A DNA stretch of 53,353 nt from Pluralibacter sp. UBA7423 (lineage in GTDB: Bacteria; Pseudomonadota; Gammaproteobacteria; Enterobacterales; Enterobacteriaceae): NCBI GenBank assembly GCA_002470465.1, contig DKMD01000010.1, positions 1 through 53,353 of the forward strand. Direction: 5' to 3'. Each line of letters opens with the position of its first letter. The first letter of the stretch is position 1. Position numbers and translations under genes: made by a program. Shown here piece after piece: positions 1 to 9,255 of this stretch. The notes beneath the pieces were generated by a model. It worked only from the letters and a program-made list of their open reading frames with translations, did no database searches and was not told the origin of the DNA.

Positions 1-71
1 GTAGCGCAGCCTGGTAGCGCATCGTCATGGGGTGGCGAGGGTCGAGAGTTCGAATCTCTCCGTGCCGACCA
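1..71 (+). tRNA. proL: tRNA-Pro (anticodon GGG), 5' end cut by window edge
   Basis: This is the 3' part of a proline tRNA. The D-arm stem GCGC/GCGC, the anticodon loop with GGG at 29-31, the T-arm around GTTCGAATC and the encoded CCA end (68-71) are all visible. The 3' acceptor strand CGTGCCG (61-67) needs a 5' partner CGGCACG, of which only the last G is inside the window, so six bases are missing. The anticodon stem (22-26 with 34-38) pairs fully, counting one T-G wobble. The tRNA decodes CCC codons. Identification as proL rests on sequence similarity and on its position near eco and mqo. Confidence 0.95.
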
Positions 72-86
72 ACTTCTTCGCAATGG

Positions 87-112
87 GCCAGCCTCTCCGG
101 GTTGGCTTTTTT
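87..112 (+). terminator. Rho-independent terminator after tRNA-Pro
   Basis: A 7-bp stem GCCAGCC/GGTTGGC with one G-T wobble encloses a 6-base loop and is followed by six T residues (107-112). It lies 15 bases behind the tRNA and should end its transcript before the small gene at 137. Confidence 0.75.
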
Positions 113-136
113 GTTTCTGTGGCTCAGCGAGGTTCT

Positions 137-235
137 ATGCGCATTGGTATCGCTTTTCCCATTCTTTGTTTTATCGTCGCCGTCGCGTTTCTGGCATGGT
201 TTGTTATCGGCGGATACGCTACTCCGGGCTCTTAA
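137..235 (+). CDS. YoaK-like small membrane protein (32 aa)
   Basis: A 32-codon gene encodes a peptide beginning MRIGIAFPIL, with a hydrophobic stretch (about residues 4-25) and the tail GGYATPGS. It matches the 32-residue E. coli membrane peptide YoaK in length, in the MRIG start, in the FLAWF segment and in the GGYA-PG ending; that match is from memory of the family. One transmembrane helix is predicted and the function is unknown. The same frame stays open upstream into the tRNA, but GCGAGG at 127-132 sits just before the ATG at 137 and the homology begins there. A strong hairpin follows at 275-297. In E. coli the yoaK gene lies at another locus (near yeaP/yeaQ), so this copy may be a paralogue or a relocated gene. 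Confidence 0.75.
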   Translation: MRIGIAFPILCFIVAVAFLAWFVIGGYATPGS

Positions 236-274
236 TACTCTTCGGGCAGCGTTTGTTACGCCGTAATGCCCCTT

Positions 275-297
275 CCCTGCGACACCTCGTCGCAGGG
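275..297 (+). terminator. Hairpin terminator after the YoaK-like gene
   Basis: A perfect 9-bp stem CCCTGCGAC/GTCGCAGGG closes a 5-base loop. The downstream run (ATTCTCCCCCTCC, then TTTTT at 315-319) is a poor U-tract, so termination may be partial. It separates the small gene from the ecotin promoter region. Confidence 0.55.
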
Positions 298-425
298 ATT
301 CTCCCCCTCCTACCTTTTTCAGCATTTATCACCACTTATTATTAAAATAAGAGTAAACCTGACTTATTATTCAGCGTAATAATGATACGATCCGCCGGTT
401 GCTAACTGGAATAAAAGGATTAACA

Positions 426-917
426 GTGAAAAACAGATCGATCATTACTGCCGCTATACTCTCTCTCGCCTGCCTTTCCGCCAGCGCCACGGCGGCCACC
501 ACGCCGCTGGAAAAGGTCGCACCTTATCCGAAAGCGGAAAAAGGCATGAAGCGCCAGGTGATTACGCTGCCGGAGCAGAAAGATGAATCCGCTTACAAAG
601 TGGAGCTTCTGATTGGTCAGACGCTGGAAGTGGACTGTAACCACCATCGCCTCGGCGCAAAACTGGAAAGCAAAACTCTGGAAGGCTGGGGCTATAACTA
701 CTACGTAGTGGATAAGGTAAGCTCGCCGGTGTCGACCATGATGGCCTGTCCGGACGGCAAGAAAACGCAGAAATTTGTGACGGCATACCTGGGTGATGAC
801 GGAATGGTGCGCTACAACAGCAAGCTGCCGATTGTCGTTTATACCCCGGACAACGTCGATGTGAAGTACCGCATCTGGAAAGCGGAAGACGCCGTTCAGA
901 ACGCAGAACAGCGTTAA
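426..917 (+). CDS. eco: Ecotin, periplasmic serine protease inhibitor
   Basis: Ecotin is a dimeric periplasmic inhibitor of trypsin-fold serine proteases (trypsin, chymotrypsin, elastase and others). The 163-residue product has a signal peptide of about 23 residues (cleavage near [10 protein letters not shown]). The mature part includes the primary reactive loop [10 protein letters not shown] with the P1/P1' methionines at 105/106. Cysteines 71 and 108 have the spacing of the E. coli C50-C87 disulfide. I chose the GTG at 426 because AAGGA (415-419) precedes it by six bases and the signal peptide begins MKNRS; the frame also has a TTG at 399 without such support. The gene is monocistronic and convergent with mqo across a REP pair. 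Confidence 0.96.
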   Translation: MKNRSIITAAILSLACLSASATAATTPLEKVAPYPKAEKGMKRQVITLPEQKDESAYKVELLIGQTLEVDCNHHRLGAKLESKTLEGWGYNYYVVDKVSSPVSTMMACPDGKKTQKFVTAYLGDDGMVRYNSKLPIVVYTPDNVDVKYRIWKAEDAVQNAEQR

Positions 918-943
918 GACGTCGTTATACCGAAGGCGCTGAT

Positions 944-1022
944 TGCCCGGTGGTAGCCTTGCCTTACCGGGCCTGCTAACCGTTGCGGATTGCAGGCCCG
1001 GCAAACGCAGTACTGCCGGGCA
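944..1022. repeat. Pair of inverted REP elements (BIME) between eco and mqo
   Basis: Two imperfect palindromes of the REP type lie head to head. The first (944-975) carries GCCCGG...CCGGGC and the second (991-1022) GGCCCGG...GCCGGGC, in opposite orientation. They fill the gap between two convergent genes, the usual place for REP/BIME elements, where they can stabilise mRNA 3' ends and bind DNA gyrase or IHF. Confidence 0.75.
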
Positions 1023-1033
1023 TTTACCTCAAA

Positions 1034-2686
1034 CTACAGGGCAATGTCTGCCACGGGTTTTAATTCAACCAATGGAGGCGTGAACTGAACCTGTGGAACC
1101 GGATCCACGACGGTATCCGCATCGTATCGCAGCCCCAATACTTCACTGGTGTACGCCAGAGTCTGCTGAATTGCCTGCGGATCGCCACTTAAACGATGGC
1201 CATAAGTCGGCACCACCGCGCGCAGCTTCTCCTGCCACGCCGCAGATTTCACTTTCTCTTTAAACACTTGCTCCATCAGCTGCAGCATAATGGGGGCCGC
1301 CGTTGATGCGCCCGGTGATGCGCCAAGTAGCGCGGCAACGGTGCCTTCATCGTCGCTGACCACTTCGGTGCCCAGGCGCAGCACGCCGCCTTTCTCAGCA
1401 TCGCGCTTGATGATCTGAACGCGCTGGCCTGCCTGCCACAGGCGCCAGTCGCCTTTCTCCGCCATCGGGTAATACGCTTTCAGCGCCGCCAGACGATCTT
1501 TGTCCTTCTGGATAACCTGCCCGACCAGATATTTCACCAGGTCGAAGTTATCCATCCCGACGTTGATCATCGGCAGAATGTTCGATTTATTGGTTGAAGC
1601 CAGCAGATCCCACAGCGAGCCGTTTTTCAGGAAGCGAGTGGAAAACGTCGCGAACGGTCCAAAGAGCACGGCACGCTTGCCGTCGATAATTCTGGTATCA
1701 ATGTGCGGCACCGACATGGGCGGTGCACCAACGGAAGCCTGACCATACACTTTCGCCAGATGGTGGTTTACCACCTCCGGATTTTCACAGACGAGGAACT
1801 GCCCGCCCACCGGGAAGCCAGCAAACTCTTTCGCCTGCGGAATGCCCGTCTGTTGCAGCAGCTTGAGCGCCGCGCCGCCTGCGCCGATAAAGATAAATTT
1901 CGTACGGATCTTACGGCGAATCTTACGGTCGTTGGCGTCGGAGACGGTCACCGTCCAGCTGTTATCGGCATTGCGCTTAAAGCGTCGCACGACGGTGTTG
2001 AGCTGAAGCGAGAAACTATCATGGCTGCGCAGCCCGGCGATAAGCTGGCGGGTGATTTCGCCGTAGTTCACGTCGGTGCCAATTTCGGTTCGGGTAGCCG
2101 CGACCTTTTGCTGCGGGTCGCGCCCTTCCATCACCAGCGGCGCCCACTTTTTAATTTGTTCGGTGTCTTCGGAATAGCGCATTCCCTGGAACAGGGAGTT
2201 CTGCTGCAGGGCCGCGTAGCGGGCGCGCAGGAAATTCACGTTCTCTTCGCCCCAGACGAAGCTCATGTGCGGCACGGTGTTGATAAAGGTCTTCGGCTGC
2301 TGCAGCACGCCGCGCGTGACCTGATGCGCCCAGAACTGGCGCGAGATCTGGAAGGCTTCATTGATCTCGATGGCTTTGTCGATGCTGACGGAACCGTCCG
2401 CTTTTTGCGGCGTATAGTTCAGTTCCATCAGGGCGGCATGGCCGGTACCGGCGTTGTTCCAGCCGTTGGAGCTCTCCTCGGCGACGCTTTCCATCCGTTC
2501 GACCAGAGTAATAGACCAGTCCGGCTCCAGTTCCTGAAGCCAGGTTCCCAGCGTGGCGCTCATGATGCCACCGCCAATCAACAATACATCCGTCTGGTGC
2601 TCTTGAGGGGCCTGGGTGTTGTCTGCCAGCGATTCGGCATGCAAACCCACCGCCTGTGAGCGACGTACGGCCATCTTTTTCGTCAT
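1034..2686 (-). CDS. mqo: Malate:quinone oxidoreductase
   Basis: Mqo oxidises L-malate to oxaloacetate and passes the electrons to the quinone pool, as a membrane-associated FAD enzyme of the TCA cycle. The 550-residue product has the dinucleotide-binding motif [13 protein letters not shown] near residue 35, family blocks such as [19 protein letters not shown] and a C-terminal VADIAL as in E. coli Mqo (548 aa). The start at 2686 has AAGG eight bases upstream and gives an N-terminus of the same length as in E. coli, although this one is much less hydrophobic. The 274-base AT-rich gap to the divergent SulP gene must hold both promoters. I could not assign operators there. Confidence 0.96.
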   Translation of the reverse strand: MTKKMAVRRSQAVGLHAESLADNTQAPQEHQTDVLLIGGGIMSATLGTWLQELEPDWSITLVERMESVAEESSNGWNNAGTGHAALMELNYTPQKADGSVSIDKAIEINEAFQISRQFWAHQVTRGVLQQPKTFINTVPHMSFVWGEENVNFLRARYAALQQNSLFQGMRYSEDTEQIKKWAPLVMEGRDPQQKVAATRTEIGTDVNYGEITRQLIAGLRSHDSFSLQLNTVVRRFKRNADNSWTVTVSDANDRKIRRKIRTKFIFIGAGGAALKLLQQTGIPQAKEFAGFPVGGQFLVCENPEVVNHHLAKVYGQASVGAPPMSVPHIDTRIIDGKRAVLFGPFATFSTRFLKNGSLWDLLASTNKSNILPMINVGMDNFDLVKYLVGQVIQKDKDRLAALKAYYPMAEKGDWRLWQAGQRVQIIKRDAEKGGVLRLGTEVVSDDEGTVAALLGASPGASTAAPIMLQLMEQVFKEKVKSAAWQEKLRAVVPTYGHRLSGDPQAIQQTLAYTSEVLGLRYDADTVVDPVPQVQFTPPLVELKPVADIAL

Positions 2687-2960
2687 TTAATGAGCCTTAC
2701 TGTACTCGCGTTTTTTGTTTTAGCGCAGGTGAAACGATTCGGGGAAAAACACGTTAGCACTGACGATGAAAGATTTAAATATTGTTTAAAATTTAAGTTC
2801 TGTTTTGATAACTGTTATAAAAATGTTTAATAAATGTGTCTCATAAATGAGTATTGGTACTGGCGAAGTGTGACACAAAGCGGTAATATCGCCCGTTTTG
2901 TGACTTGCCGCACGCACCATTGCTTATGTTAAGTCCTGCTTCTATAACCTTACATTTACT

Positions 2961-4208
2961 ATGCCTGATACTCGTCCTCCCCTCACTGCTGCTGAATCCG
3001 CTGCGCTGACTCACGTCGTGCGCTCACCTGCCCTTTTGCTGCGCGAATCTCTTGCGGGCGTGATTACCGCCCTCGCGCTCATCCCGGAAGTCATCTCGTT
3101 TTCGGTAATTGCGGGCGTGGATCCGAAAGTGAGCCTGATTGCTTCCGTCGTTCTGTGTCTGGCAATGTCGGTACTGGGCGGCCGCCCGGCGATGGTGACC
3201 GCCGCAGCAGGCTCCGTGGCGCTCGTCATCGGCCCGATGGTGCATCAGCACGGCGTGGGATACATTTTGCCCGCAGTAGTGATGGCAGGCGTCATTCAGA
3301 TTGCGTTCGGCCTGCTCGGCATGGCGAAGCTGATGCGCCATATTCCGCAGGCGGTGATGACCGGGTTTGTAAACGCACTCGGCATTCTGATCTTCTTTGC
3401 CCAGGTGCCGCATTTCTGGAACAAGAACCCGCTGATTCTGGCGCTGTTTGCCGCCACGCTGCTGATTGTTCTCTGGGCGCCGCGGGTCATCAAAAGCATT
3501 CCCTCGCCGCTGATTGCCATCGTTATCCTCACGCTATATACCGTTTTCAGCGGCCAGATTTTGCCGACGGTGGGTGATGAAGGTTCAATGGGCGGTGGAC
3601 TACCGGGACTGACTGAACTGCAGGTGCCACTGAATCTGCAAACGCTGCAAATTATCTGGCCTTGTGCGCTGAGCATCGCCTTCGTGGGATTGATGGAGTC
3701 ACTGCTGACGGCAAAGCTTGTCGATGATTTAACCGTCACGCCGTCGAACAAAACCCGCGAAAGTGCCGGGCTCGGCTTCGCCAATATTCTCGCCGGTTTT
3801 TACGGTGGGATTGCGGGCTGTGCGATGATCGGCCAGACCATCGTGAACGTCGAGATGGGGAAAGGCCGCAGCCGCCTCTCCACCCTCGTCGCAGGCCTGG
3901 TGCTTTTGCTGCTGGTCACGGGCTTAAGCCAGGTGATGGCGAAGATACCCATGTCGGTGCTCGCCGGAATCATGGTCATCGTGGCCGTTAAAACCTTCAG
4001 CTGGCACAGCATTCAGCCTTCAGCGCTGAAGCAAATGCCGTGGTCGGCCACGCTCGTTATGCTGGCAACGGTTGTCGCCACGGTGGGTACCGGCAACCTG
4101 GCGATTGGCGTGCTGGCAGGCATTTCGCTGCTGGCGCTGGTGCCACGCCACATCCGCAAGCGTCATGCGCTTAAAGCAGAAACACCGTCGCCAGGCCAAG
4201 GAAAATAA
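2961..4208 (+). CDS. SulP-family inorganic anion transporter lacking a STAS domain
   Basis: The 415-residue polytopic protein has about 10-12 hydrophobic segments. SulP-type features are the N-terminal LIPEVISFSVIAGVDP block (residues about 41-56), GGRPAMVTAAAGSVALV and GFYGGIAGCAMIGQTIVNV. SulP proteins carry sulfate, bicarbonate, dicarboxylates or other anions, and the substrate here cannot be told from sequence. Typical bacterial members (over 500 aa) end in a cytoplasmic STAS domain. This one stops shortly after the last membrane segment with a basic tail (RHIRKRH), so the regulatory domain is absent. No strong ribosome-binding site is visible before the ATG at 2961, so the start is less certain. 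The 3' end overlaps the convergent mgtE gene by 38 bases. Confidence 0.88.
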   Translation: MPDTRPPLTAAESAALTHVVRSPALLLRESLAGVITALALIPEVISFSVIAGVDPKVSLIASVVLCLAMSVLGGRPAMVTAAAGSVALVIGPMVHQHGVGYILPAVVMAGVIQIAFGLLGMAKLMRHIPQAVMTGFVNALGILIFFAQVPHFWNKNPLILALFAATLLIVLWAPRVIKSIPSPLIAIVILTLYTVFSGQILPTVGDEGSMGGGLPGLTELQVPLNLQTLQIIWPCALSIAFVGLMESLLTAKLVDDLTVTPSNKTRESAGLGFANILAGFYGGIAGCAMIGQTIVNVEMGKGRSRLSTLVAGLVLLLLVTGLSQVMAKIPMSVLAGIMVIVAVKTFSWHSIQPSALKQMPWSATLVMLATVVATVGTGNLAIGVLAGISLLALVPRHIRKRHALKAETPSPGQGK

Positions 4209-5607
4209 AGAAGCCGCCGGTATCGGTGATGGCGGTGATCATCACGCTCGAACCGACCGCCGGATCGCGTCCAAGTTTGGTCATGATCATCGGGATCAGC
4301 ACGCCCATCAGCGATGCCACCAGCAGGTTCAGCACCATCGCCAGCATCATCACGCCGCCGAGCTGCGGATCGTCATACAGCCACCAGGTCACGCAGCCCA
4401 TAATGCCGCCCCACACCAGGCCGTTGATCAGCGCCACACCCATTTCGCGCAGGATCAGGAAAGAGAAGTTTCCCGGCTGGATGTGCTGCAATGCGAGCGC
4501 ACGGACGATCATCGTGATGGTCTGATTGCCGGTATTGCCGCCGATACCGGCGACGATAGGCATCAGGGAGGCCAGCGCCACCAGCTGTGAAATCGTGTGT
4601 TCAAATCCGTCAATCACTCGCGAGGCAATAAACGCGGTGCAAAGGTTGATAGCAAGCCACGCCCAGCGCGTTTTTACCGCTTTACTGACCGGCGCAAACA
4701 CGTCCTCATCATTGCTCAGGCCGCTCATCTGGCGAATGTCGTTATCGGTCTCTTCGTAAACCACATCCACGATTTCGTCGATGGTCAGACGCCCCATCAG
4801 TTTGCCTTCGGCATCAATTACCGCGGCGCTCACGAGGTCATCACGTTCAAACGTTCGCGCCACCTTCTCGGCATCTTCCGACGGATGAAAGGTCACTGGT
4901 TCCGCTTCCATGACCTCCACGACATTGCGCTGCGCGGGGTTAAGCAGAATAGTTTGCAGCTCCAGCTCGCCAAGCAGCGTTTTATGGCGATCGGTGACGA
5001 ACAGCTTGTCGGTGTTACGCGGCATTTTACCAAGGCGGCGCAGATAGCGCTGTACCGCACCAAGCGTGACGTCCGGGCGAATGGTGATGACCTCAAACTC
5101 CATGATCGCGCCGACGCTGTCATGGGCGTAATTCATTACCTGACGCACCCGGGCCCGTTCATCAGGCGGCAGCGTTGCCAGCAGGCGCCCGGTCAGATCG
5201 CGTGGAAGGTGCTGAACGAGATAGATTTTCTCATCAATGTCGAGGCTTTCAAGCGCGTCGAGCAGCGCCTTGTCGCTCATGCCGTCGATCAGATCGTCAT
5301 AAACGCTTTCAGAGGCTTCCAGCAGCACGTTCCCGCGCTTGCTGTCGTCCACCAGCCCCCACAGCGCATGGCGCTCGTCGGAAGGCAACGCTTCAAGGGT
5401 GTCAGCCAGATCGGGCGCAGGCAAGTGTGCCACCAGTGCACCCACTTCGGCGATGTCATCCGCCAGCTGCCCTTCGTCGTATTGTTCTGCCAGCGTCAGC
5501 TTGTTGGTCAGCGCCGAGGTGATGGCTTTATCGGTGGTTAACAGCCAGATAAGACGGGCACGTTCCTGGTCGCGTAGCCTGGCGCTGTTTTTATGAAACA
5601 CGGACAT
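4171..5607 (-). CDS. mgtE: MgtE-type magnesium transporter
   Basis: MgtE is a dimeric, Mg2+-gated magnesium channel of the inner membrane. The 478-residue protein shows the full architecture. A helical N domain (about residues 1-140) is rich in ALPSDER-like repeats. Two CBS domains follow (about 145-270, including VIDAEGKLMGRLTIDEIVDVV). The pore domain (about 290-478) carries PIVAGIGGNTGNQ and AVGSSVMITAITDTGGFF, the latter with the conserved pore aspartate. The N and CBS domains normally sense cytosolic Mg2+. E. coli K-12 lacks this gene and relies on CorA/MgtA, so it is an addition to the E. coli order between mqo and yojI. It overlaps the SulP gene tail to tail by 38 bases. Transcription starts somewhere in the 130-base gap behind yojI. 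Confidence 0.95.
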   Translation of the reverse strand: MSVFHKNSARLRDQERARLIWLLTTDKAITSALTNKLTLAEQYDEGQLADDIAEVGALVAHLPAPDLADTLEALPSDERHALWGLVDDSKRGNVLLEASESVYDDLIDGMSDKALLDALESLDIDEKIYLVQHLPRDLTGRLLATLPPDERARVRQVMNYAHDSVGAIMEFEVITIRPDVTLGAVQRYLRRLGKMPRNTDKLFVTDRHKTLLGELELQTILLNPAQRNVVEVMEAEPVTFHPSEDAEKVARTFERDDLVSAAVIDAEGKLMGRLTIDEIVDVVYEETDNDIRQMSGLSNDEDVFAPVSKAVKTRWAWLAINLCTAFIASRVIDGFEHTISQLVALASLMPIVAGIGGNTGNQTITMIVRALALQHIQPGNFSFLILREMGVALINGLVWGGIMGCVTWWLYDDPQLGGVMMLAMVLNLLVASLMGVLIPMIMTKLGRDPAVGSSVMITAITDTGGFFIFLGLATVFLL

Positions 5608-5701
5608 GGGTTGGCAATCCTTGAAGGGAGAGACGGTATTCTGGCCCTAAGCATAGCGCGAGTGGATGTAAAAAATAATAAACGGCCGGTCGGAGCGGTG
5701 A

Positions 5702-5733
5702 AAAAGAGAGCAAACGCCCCTAAAAAAGGGGCG
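5702..5733 (-). terminator. Terminator of yojI
   Basis: The stem CGCCCC/GGGGCG (5715-5720 with 5728-5733) lies just past the yojI stop codon at 5741. Read on the minus strand it is followed by a T-rich stretch (TTTGCTCTCTTTTT). Confidence 0.6.
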
Positions 5734-5740
5734 CCAGAGC

Positions 5741-7384
5741 TCAGGCGGTGCGGGCAACCGCATCGCGGGAGGCTGCGATGCGTTCTTCGCCGGTCAGCTC
5801 GCTGAGCTTGCCGTTACGCATTTCCAGCAGCCTGTCGGCGTGGATAAAGTAGTGATCGTCATGGCTGATGGCAAAAACGGTTTTGCCCATCTGCTGCATC
5901 AGCGGCAACAGCACCTGGTAAAACTCACGGCGGAAGTGTGGGTCCTGGTCAGCAGCCCACTCATCAAGCAGAATGATATCCCGCTCTTCCGCCAGCGCCA
6001 GCAGCAGCGCCACGCGTTTTTTCTGCCCTTTCGACAGCTTAAGGTCGAGAATTTTACCGTTTTCCAGCTTCAGCTTATGGCCCATTTTCAGGTGCTCAAG
6101 CCATTTAGCCACCAGCACCGGATTCGCCTGCTGCCCTTCCGGGCCCAGCAGCTGGTCAAACAGCCAGACGTCGGTAAACACCGCCGAAAACAGCTTCCGG
6201 TAGTCTTCCGGCTTTTCTGCCGCCAGCGGCTGGCCATCGAGCAGAATGTGCCCGGATACCGGCTGATAAAGCCCGGTCAGCAGCATCGCCAGCGTCGATT
6301 TTCCACTGCCGTTTCCGCCAATCAGGAACACCTGCTCGCCACGTTTTAACGTCAGGTTGATGGGTCCGACGGCAAAGGTATTGTCCTGATAGTGGAATGC
6401 CACATCGCGCAGCTCCAGCGTTTGCCAGTCCCGGTGCGGCTCTGGTTTGGGGAACTCCGCTCGATAAGACGCAAGAGAGAATTTATTCAGCTTGTTGAAC
6501 GCTACCTGGGCGCTGAGCAGCGTCGGCAATGCGCCGACGGCAGACAGCAGCGGCGTACGCAGGAACAATAGCGTCAATGAATAGGTTGCCGCCACGTTGG
6601 TGTCCGCCCAGCCTAAACTGTTCGCCATCCAGAACACCAGGCCAATCGCGCCGAGCATCATGATGTTTGACCAGTTCACCGCGCTCAGGTGGAACGTATC
6701 GGCACGGATAATGTGATGGCGATACTCTTTGGCGTCCGGAATGTAGAGATTGTTGAAAATGTGTTCGGCGCGCTCGCGGTTGAGGGTTAACTCTTTGCGC
6801 CCTTCCAGCACGGTTTGATAGTCATGATAGAGCTTGTCTTCCGTTTCACGCAGGGTTGCCATGTGCTTATAGACTCGCGCCACCAGCACAAAACCGCCCC
6901 AGATGGTCAACGCCATCCACAGCACGGTGACGGCCAGCATTTTGCCCGACAGGAAAAACAGATATGCCGCAGAGCCGAAGGTCAGGATGATCCCCTGTAC
7001 CAGCTCCGGCAGGCGTACGAAGGCGATAGTAATGTTACGCACGTCGCTGGTCAGGCCTGCGAGTAGCGCCGCGCTGCCGAGTTTTTCCACCCGTTCAATC
7101 TGTGTGTCGAGGATACGTTTGATAAATTCGCTGCGCAGGCGGTAAACGAAATGATGGCCGAGCACGGTCAGCGCCAGCTGTGAGCCCAGCGTAACCGCCA
7201 TCAGCAGCAACAGCAGGCCGAGAAACTCCGGCAGTACGGCCAGCGACACGTCGACGCTTTCGATAAGGCGCAAATTGATGAAGGCGATAAGGCCGATGCC
7301 CAGCGCCGCGCTCAGCAGGCTCAGAGCCATGACGGCAATAAAGGGCCAGCGGTACTGCCGCCAGACCAGAAGAAGAAGTTGCAT
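5741..7384 (-). CDS. yojI: ABC exporter YojI (fused permease and ATPase)
   Basis: YojI is an inner-membrane ABC exporter of the cyclic-peptide/siderophore type, known in E. coli for pumping out microcin J25 with TolC. The N-terminal half (about 1-320) has six membrane segments. The C-terminal ATPase shows Walker [10 protein letters not shown], the signature [12 protein letters not shown] and Walker [14 protein letters not shown], followed by the switch-histidine region AISHDDHYF. The ATG at 7384 gives 547 residues and aligns with the E. coli start ([12 protein letters not shown]). An in-frame ATG three codons upstream (7393) is possible but has no spacer to the nearest purine-rich element. 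Single-gene transcript with its own terminator. Confidence 0.95.
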   Translation of the reverse strand: MQLLLLVWRQYRWPFIAVMALSLLSAALGIGLIAFINLRLIESVDVSLAVLPEFLGLLLLLMAVTLGSQLALTVLGHHFVYRLRSEFIKRILDTQIERVEKLGSAALLAGLTSDVRNITIAFVRLPELVQGIILTFGSAAYLFFLSGKMLAVTVLWMALTIWGGFVLVARVYKHMATLRETEDKLYHDYQTVLEGRKELTLNRERAEHIFNNLYIPDAKEYRHHIIRADTFHLSAVNWSNIMMLGAIGLVFWMANSLGWADTNVAATYSLTLLFLRTPLLSAVGALPTLLSAQVAFNKLNKFSLASYRAEFPKPEPHRDWQTLELRDVAFHYQDNTFAVGPINLTLKRGEQVFLIGGNGSGKSTLAMLLTGLYQPVSGHILLDGQPLAAEKPEDYRKLFSAVFTDVWLFDQLLGPEGQQANPVLVAKWLEHLKMGHKLKLENGKILDLKLSKGQKKRVALLLALAEERDIILLDEWAADQDPHFRREFYQVLLPLMQQMGKTVFAISHDDHYFIHADRLLEMRNGKLSELTGEERIAASRDAVARTA

Positions 7385-7470
7385 ACACACCATTCCGGAC
7401 AGCTAAAACAGCCAGCAGTTTAAACGCCCTGCGCACCACATCAAGAATAATTCTTATTTTTATTGCTGTT

Positions 7471-8109
7471 TCAGGTGTGACGAAAGGTGAGATTGTAGCG
7501 GAAGGCCCCCGTCACCGGATGTTGTCCCTCTTTTAATGGCTGAATGCCGTGATAAAACAATCGGGATTCACCGCCCCAGACCACCACATCGCCATGCTCA
7601 AGCAGTACGCGCTGCAGAGGATCGTTGCGCTTCAGGCCGCCAAACTGAAACACGGCGGGCAACCCCAGCGAAACAGAAACAATCGGCGCACTCAGCGTTT
7701 GCTCGTCCTTGTCCTGATGCAGCGACAGCTTTGCACCGGGCGCATAGCGGTTAACAAGGCAGGCATCCGGCCGAAAATCGACGTAACCGGCTTCCAGGGC
7801 GCAAACCTGAGCCAGCGCCAGAAAGACCTCTGGCATGTCAGGCCAGGGTTTCTGAGTTTGCGGATCGATCCCTGCATACAGGTAACCGTGACGATCGGTC
7901 GTCCAGCCAACGTTGCCACAGTTGGTCATCGCCACGGACATGGTGTAGCCGCCGGGCGTGATCATCCGGCGAAACGGCGACTGCGCTGACACGTCACGGA
8001 TGCCCGCCATCAGCGAATCCATATCGGCCAGTGCCCGACGGCGGAGAATGACGGCCCCCGGCGCGAGAGGTTCCTGCCAGGGCGGCGTGTCGGCAAAAAG
8101 ATCCAGCAT
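7471..8109 (-). CDS. alkB: DNA/RNA oxidative demethylase AlkB
   Basis: AlkB is an Fe(II)/2-oxoglutarate dioxygenase that reverses 1-methyladenine and 3-methylcytosine damage by oxidative demethylation. The 212-residue product keeps the iron ligands His131, Asp133 (HQD) and His187 (YHG) and the 2-oxoglutarate-binding arginines 204 and 210 in RYNLTFR, at the same numbers as in E. coli. It starts two bases after the ada stop codon, so the two genes form the ada-alkB adaptive-response operon and alkB is expected to be induced with ada. The C-terminus is a few residues shorter than in E. coli (216 aa), without loss of catalytic residues. Confidence 0.97.
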   Translation of the reverse strand: MLDLFADTPPWQEPLAPGAVILRRRALADMDSLMAGIRDVSAQSPFRRMITPGGYTMSVAMTNCGNVGWTTDRHGYLYAGIDPQTQKPWPDMPEVFLALAQVCALEAGYVDFRPDACLVNRYAPGAKLSLHQDKDEQTLSAPIVSVSLGLPAVFQFGGLKRNDPLQRVLLEHGDVVVWGGESRLFYHGIQPLKEGQHPVTGAFRYNLTFRHT

Positions 8110-8111
8110 CT

Positions 8112-9173
8112 TCAGTTTTCCTGTTTTGCTTCGCGCTGTAACAGCAGGGCCTTGCGCGCTTCGCCCCAGCGATAGCCGGACAGCGCCCCGCTTTGCCGCA
8201 CAACGCGATGGCAGGGAACGATCAGCGCCAGGGTATTGGCCGCGCAGGCGTTCGCCACTGCACGCACCGCTTTCGGCTTGTTGATGCTTTCCGCCACCTG
8301 CTGATAGCTACGGGTTTCGCCGGCGGGGATGTTTCTCAGCGCCTGCCAGACCTGCAGCTGAAAGGCCGTGCCGCGGATATCCAGCGGTAAAGTGAACGCT
8401 TCCCGCTTACCGTCCAGCACGGCTATCACCTCAGCGACCTGCTGGCTGAATGCTTCATCCGCCCTTTCACGCTGAGCGTGGGGAAAAATCTGCTCCAGCT
8501 CGTTTATCAGCTTGTCATCGCTGTCGCCAGGTAAAACAGCACAAATTCCACGCGAGCTTGCTGCCACCAGACAGCGGCCCAGCGAACAGGATTGCAGCGT
8601 GTAGCGTACCGGGAGATCGTCCCCGCCACGCCGGTACTGTTTTGCCGTCATGCCGAGCGTACTGTCGGCCTGGCGGTAATAGCTGCTGCTCGCCGGGAAT
8701 CCTGCCGCCAAAACGGCACCAGTCACGCTTTCGCTGGACGCCAGCGTTTCGCGCAGCCTGCGGGCTCGCCACGCCTGCTGCCATGCCCGCGGCGTCATCC
8801 CGGTAACGGATTTGAACAAACGGTGAAAGTGGTACGAACTTACGCCCACTTCGCGCGCCAGCTCGTCAAGCGTCAGCGTACGCTCCTGTTCGAGCAAACG
8901 GCAGGCCTGCGCCACTTTATCAATACGCTGTTGCTGAGGATCGGCTTTGTCAGGCTGGCAGCGCTTACAGGCACGAAACCCGGCATGTTCGGCGGCGGCG
9001 GCATCCGTATAGAAACACACATTCTGGCGCAATGCATGGCGTGCCCGACAGGATGGGCGGCAGTAAATTCCGGTAGTCAGTACCGCAAACACGAACTGAC
9101 CATCGGCGTCTTTATCTCTTTCGAGTACCGCCTGCCAGCGGAACTCGTCGTTGAGGATTGCTTTCGTTTTCAT
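8112..9173 (-). CDS. ada: Ada: methylphosphotriester/O6-methylguanine methyltransferase and transcription activator
   Basis: Ada repairs methylphosphotriesters and O6-methylguanine by suicidal methyl transfer and, once methylated on its N-terminal cysteine, activates ada-alkB and other genes. The 353 residues contain the zinc-thiolate site (Cys38, Cys42, Cys69, Cys72), an AraC-type helix-turn-helix region (about 85-185, with RLFKSVTGMTPRAWQ) and the C-terminal methyltransferase with active-site Cys321 in VPCHRVV. All key residues fall at the E. coli positions, so the protein should be fully functional. A candidate Ada box lies about 70 bases upstream of the start. Confidence 0.97.
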   Translation of the reverse strand: MKTKAILNDEFRWQAVLERDKDADGQFVFAVLTTGIYCRPSCRARHALRQNVCFYTDAAAAEHAGFRACKRCQPDKADPQQQRIDKVAQACRLLEQERTLTLDELAREVGVSSYHFHRLFKSVTGMTPRAWQQAWRARRLRETLASSESVTGAVLAAGFPASSSYYRQADSTLGMTAKQYRRGGDDLPVRYTLQSCSLGRCLVAASSRGICAVLPGDSDDKLINELEQIFPHAQRERADEAFSQQVAEVIAVLDGKREAFTLPLDIRGTAFQLQVWQALRNIPAGETRSYQQVAESINKPKAVRAVANACAANTLALIVPCHRVVRQSGALSGYRWGEARKALLLQREAKQEN

Positions 9174-9242
9174 ACCTGCTCCGGCTCTCTGTTTAGCGTA
9201 GCCTGAGTCTGGCGCAGACGGCGGTGAAAAAAACCGCCATTC

Positions 9243-9255
9243 TTGCTTTTTAATT
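9243..9255 (-). promoter_or_regulatory. Ada box upstream of ada-alkB
   Basis: On the minus strand this reads AATTAAAAAGCAA, which fits the Ada operator pattern AAT-N6-GCAA. It lies 70-82 bases before the ada ATG, as expected for an activator next to the -35 region. It overlaps the TAA stop codon of apbE (9250-9252). A 6-bp inverted repeat GGCGGT/ACCGCC (9220-9238) lies just downstream, between box and gene. Confidence 0.65.

Noticed and set aside
1703..2659. 318-codon open frame on the plus strand
   Set aside because: Antisense to mqo, no domain and no ribosome-binding site; a shadow frame.
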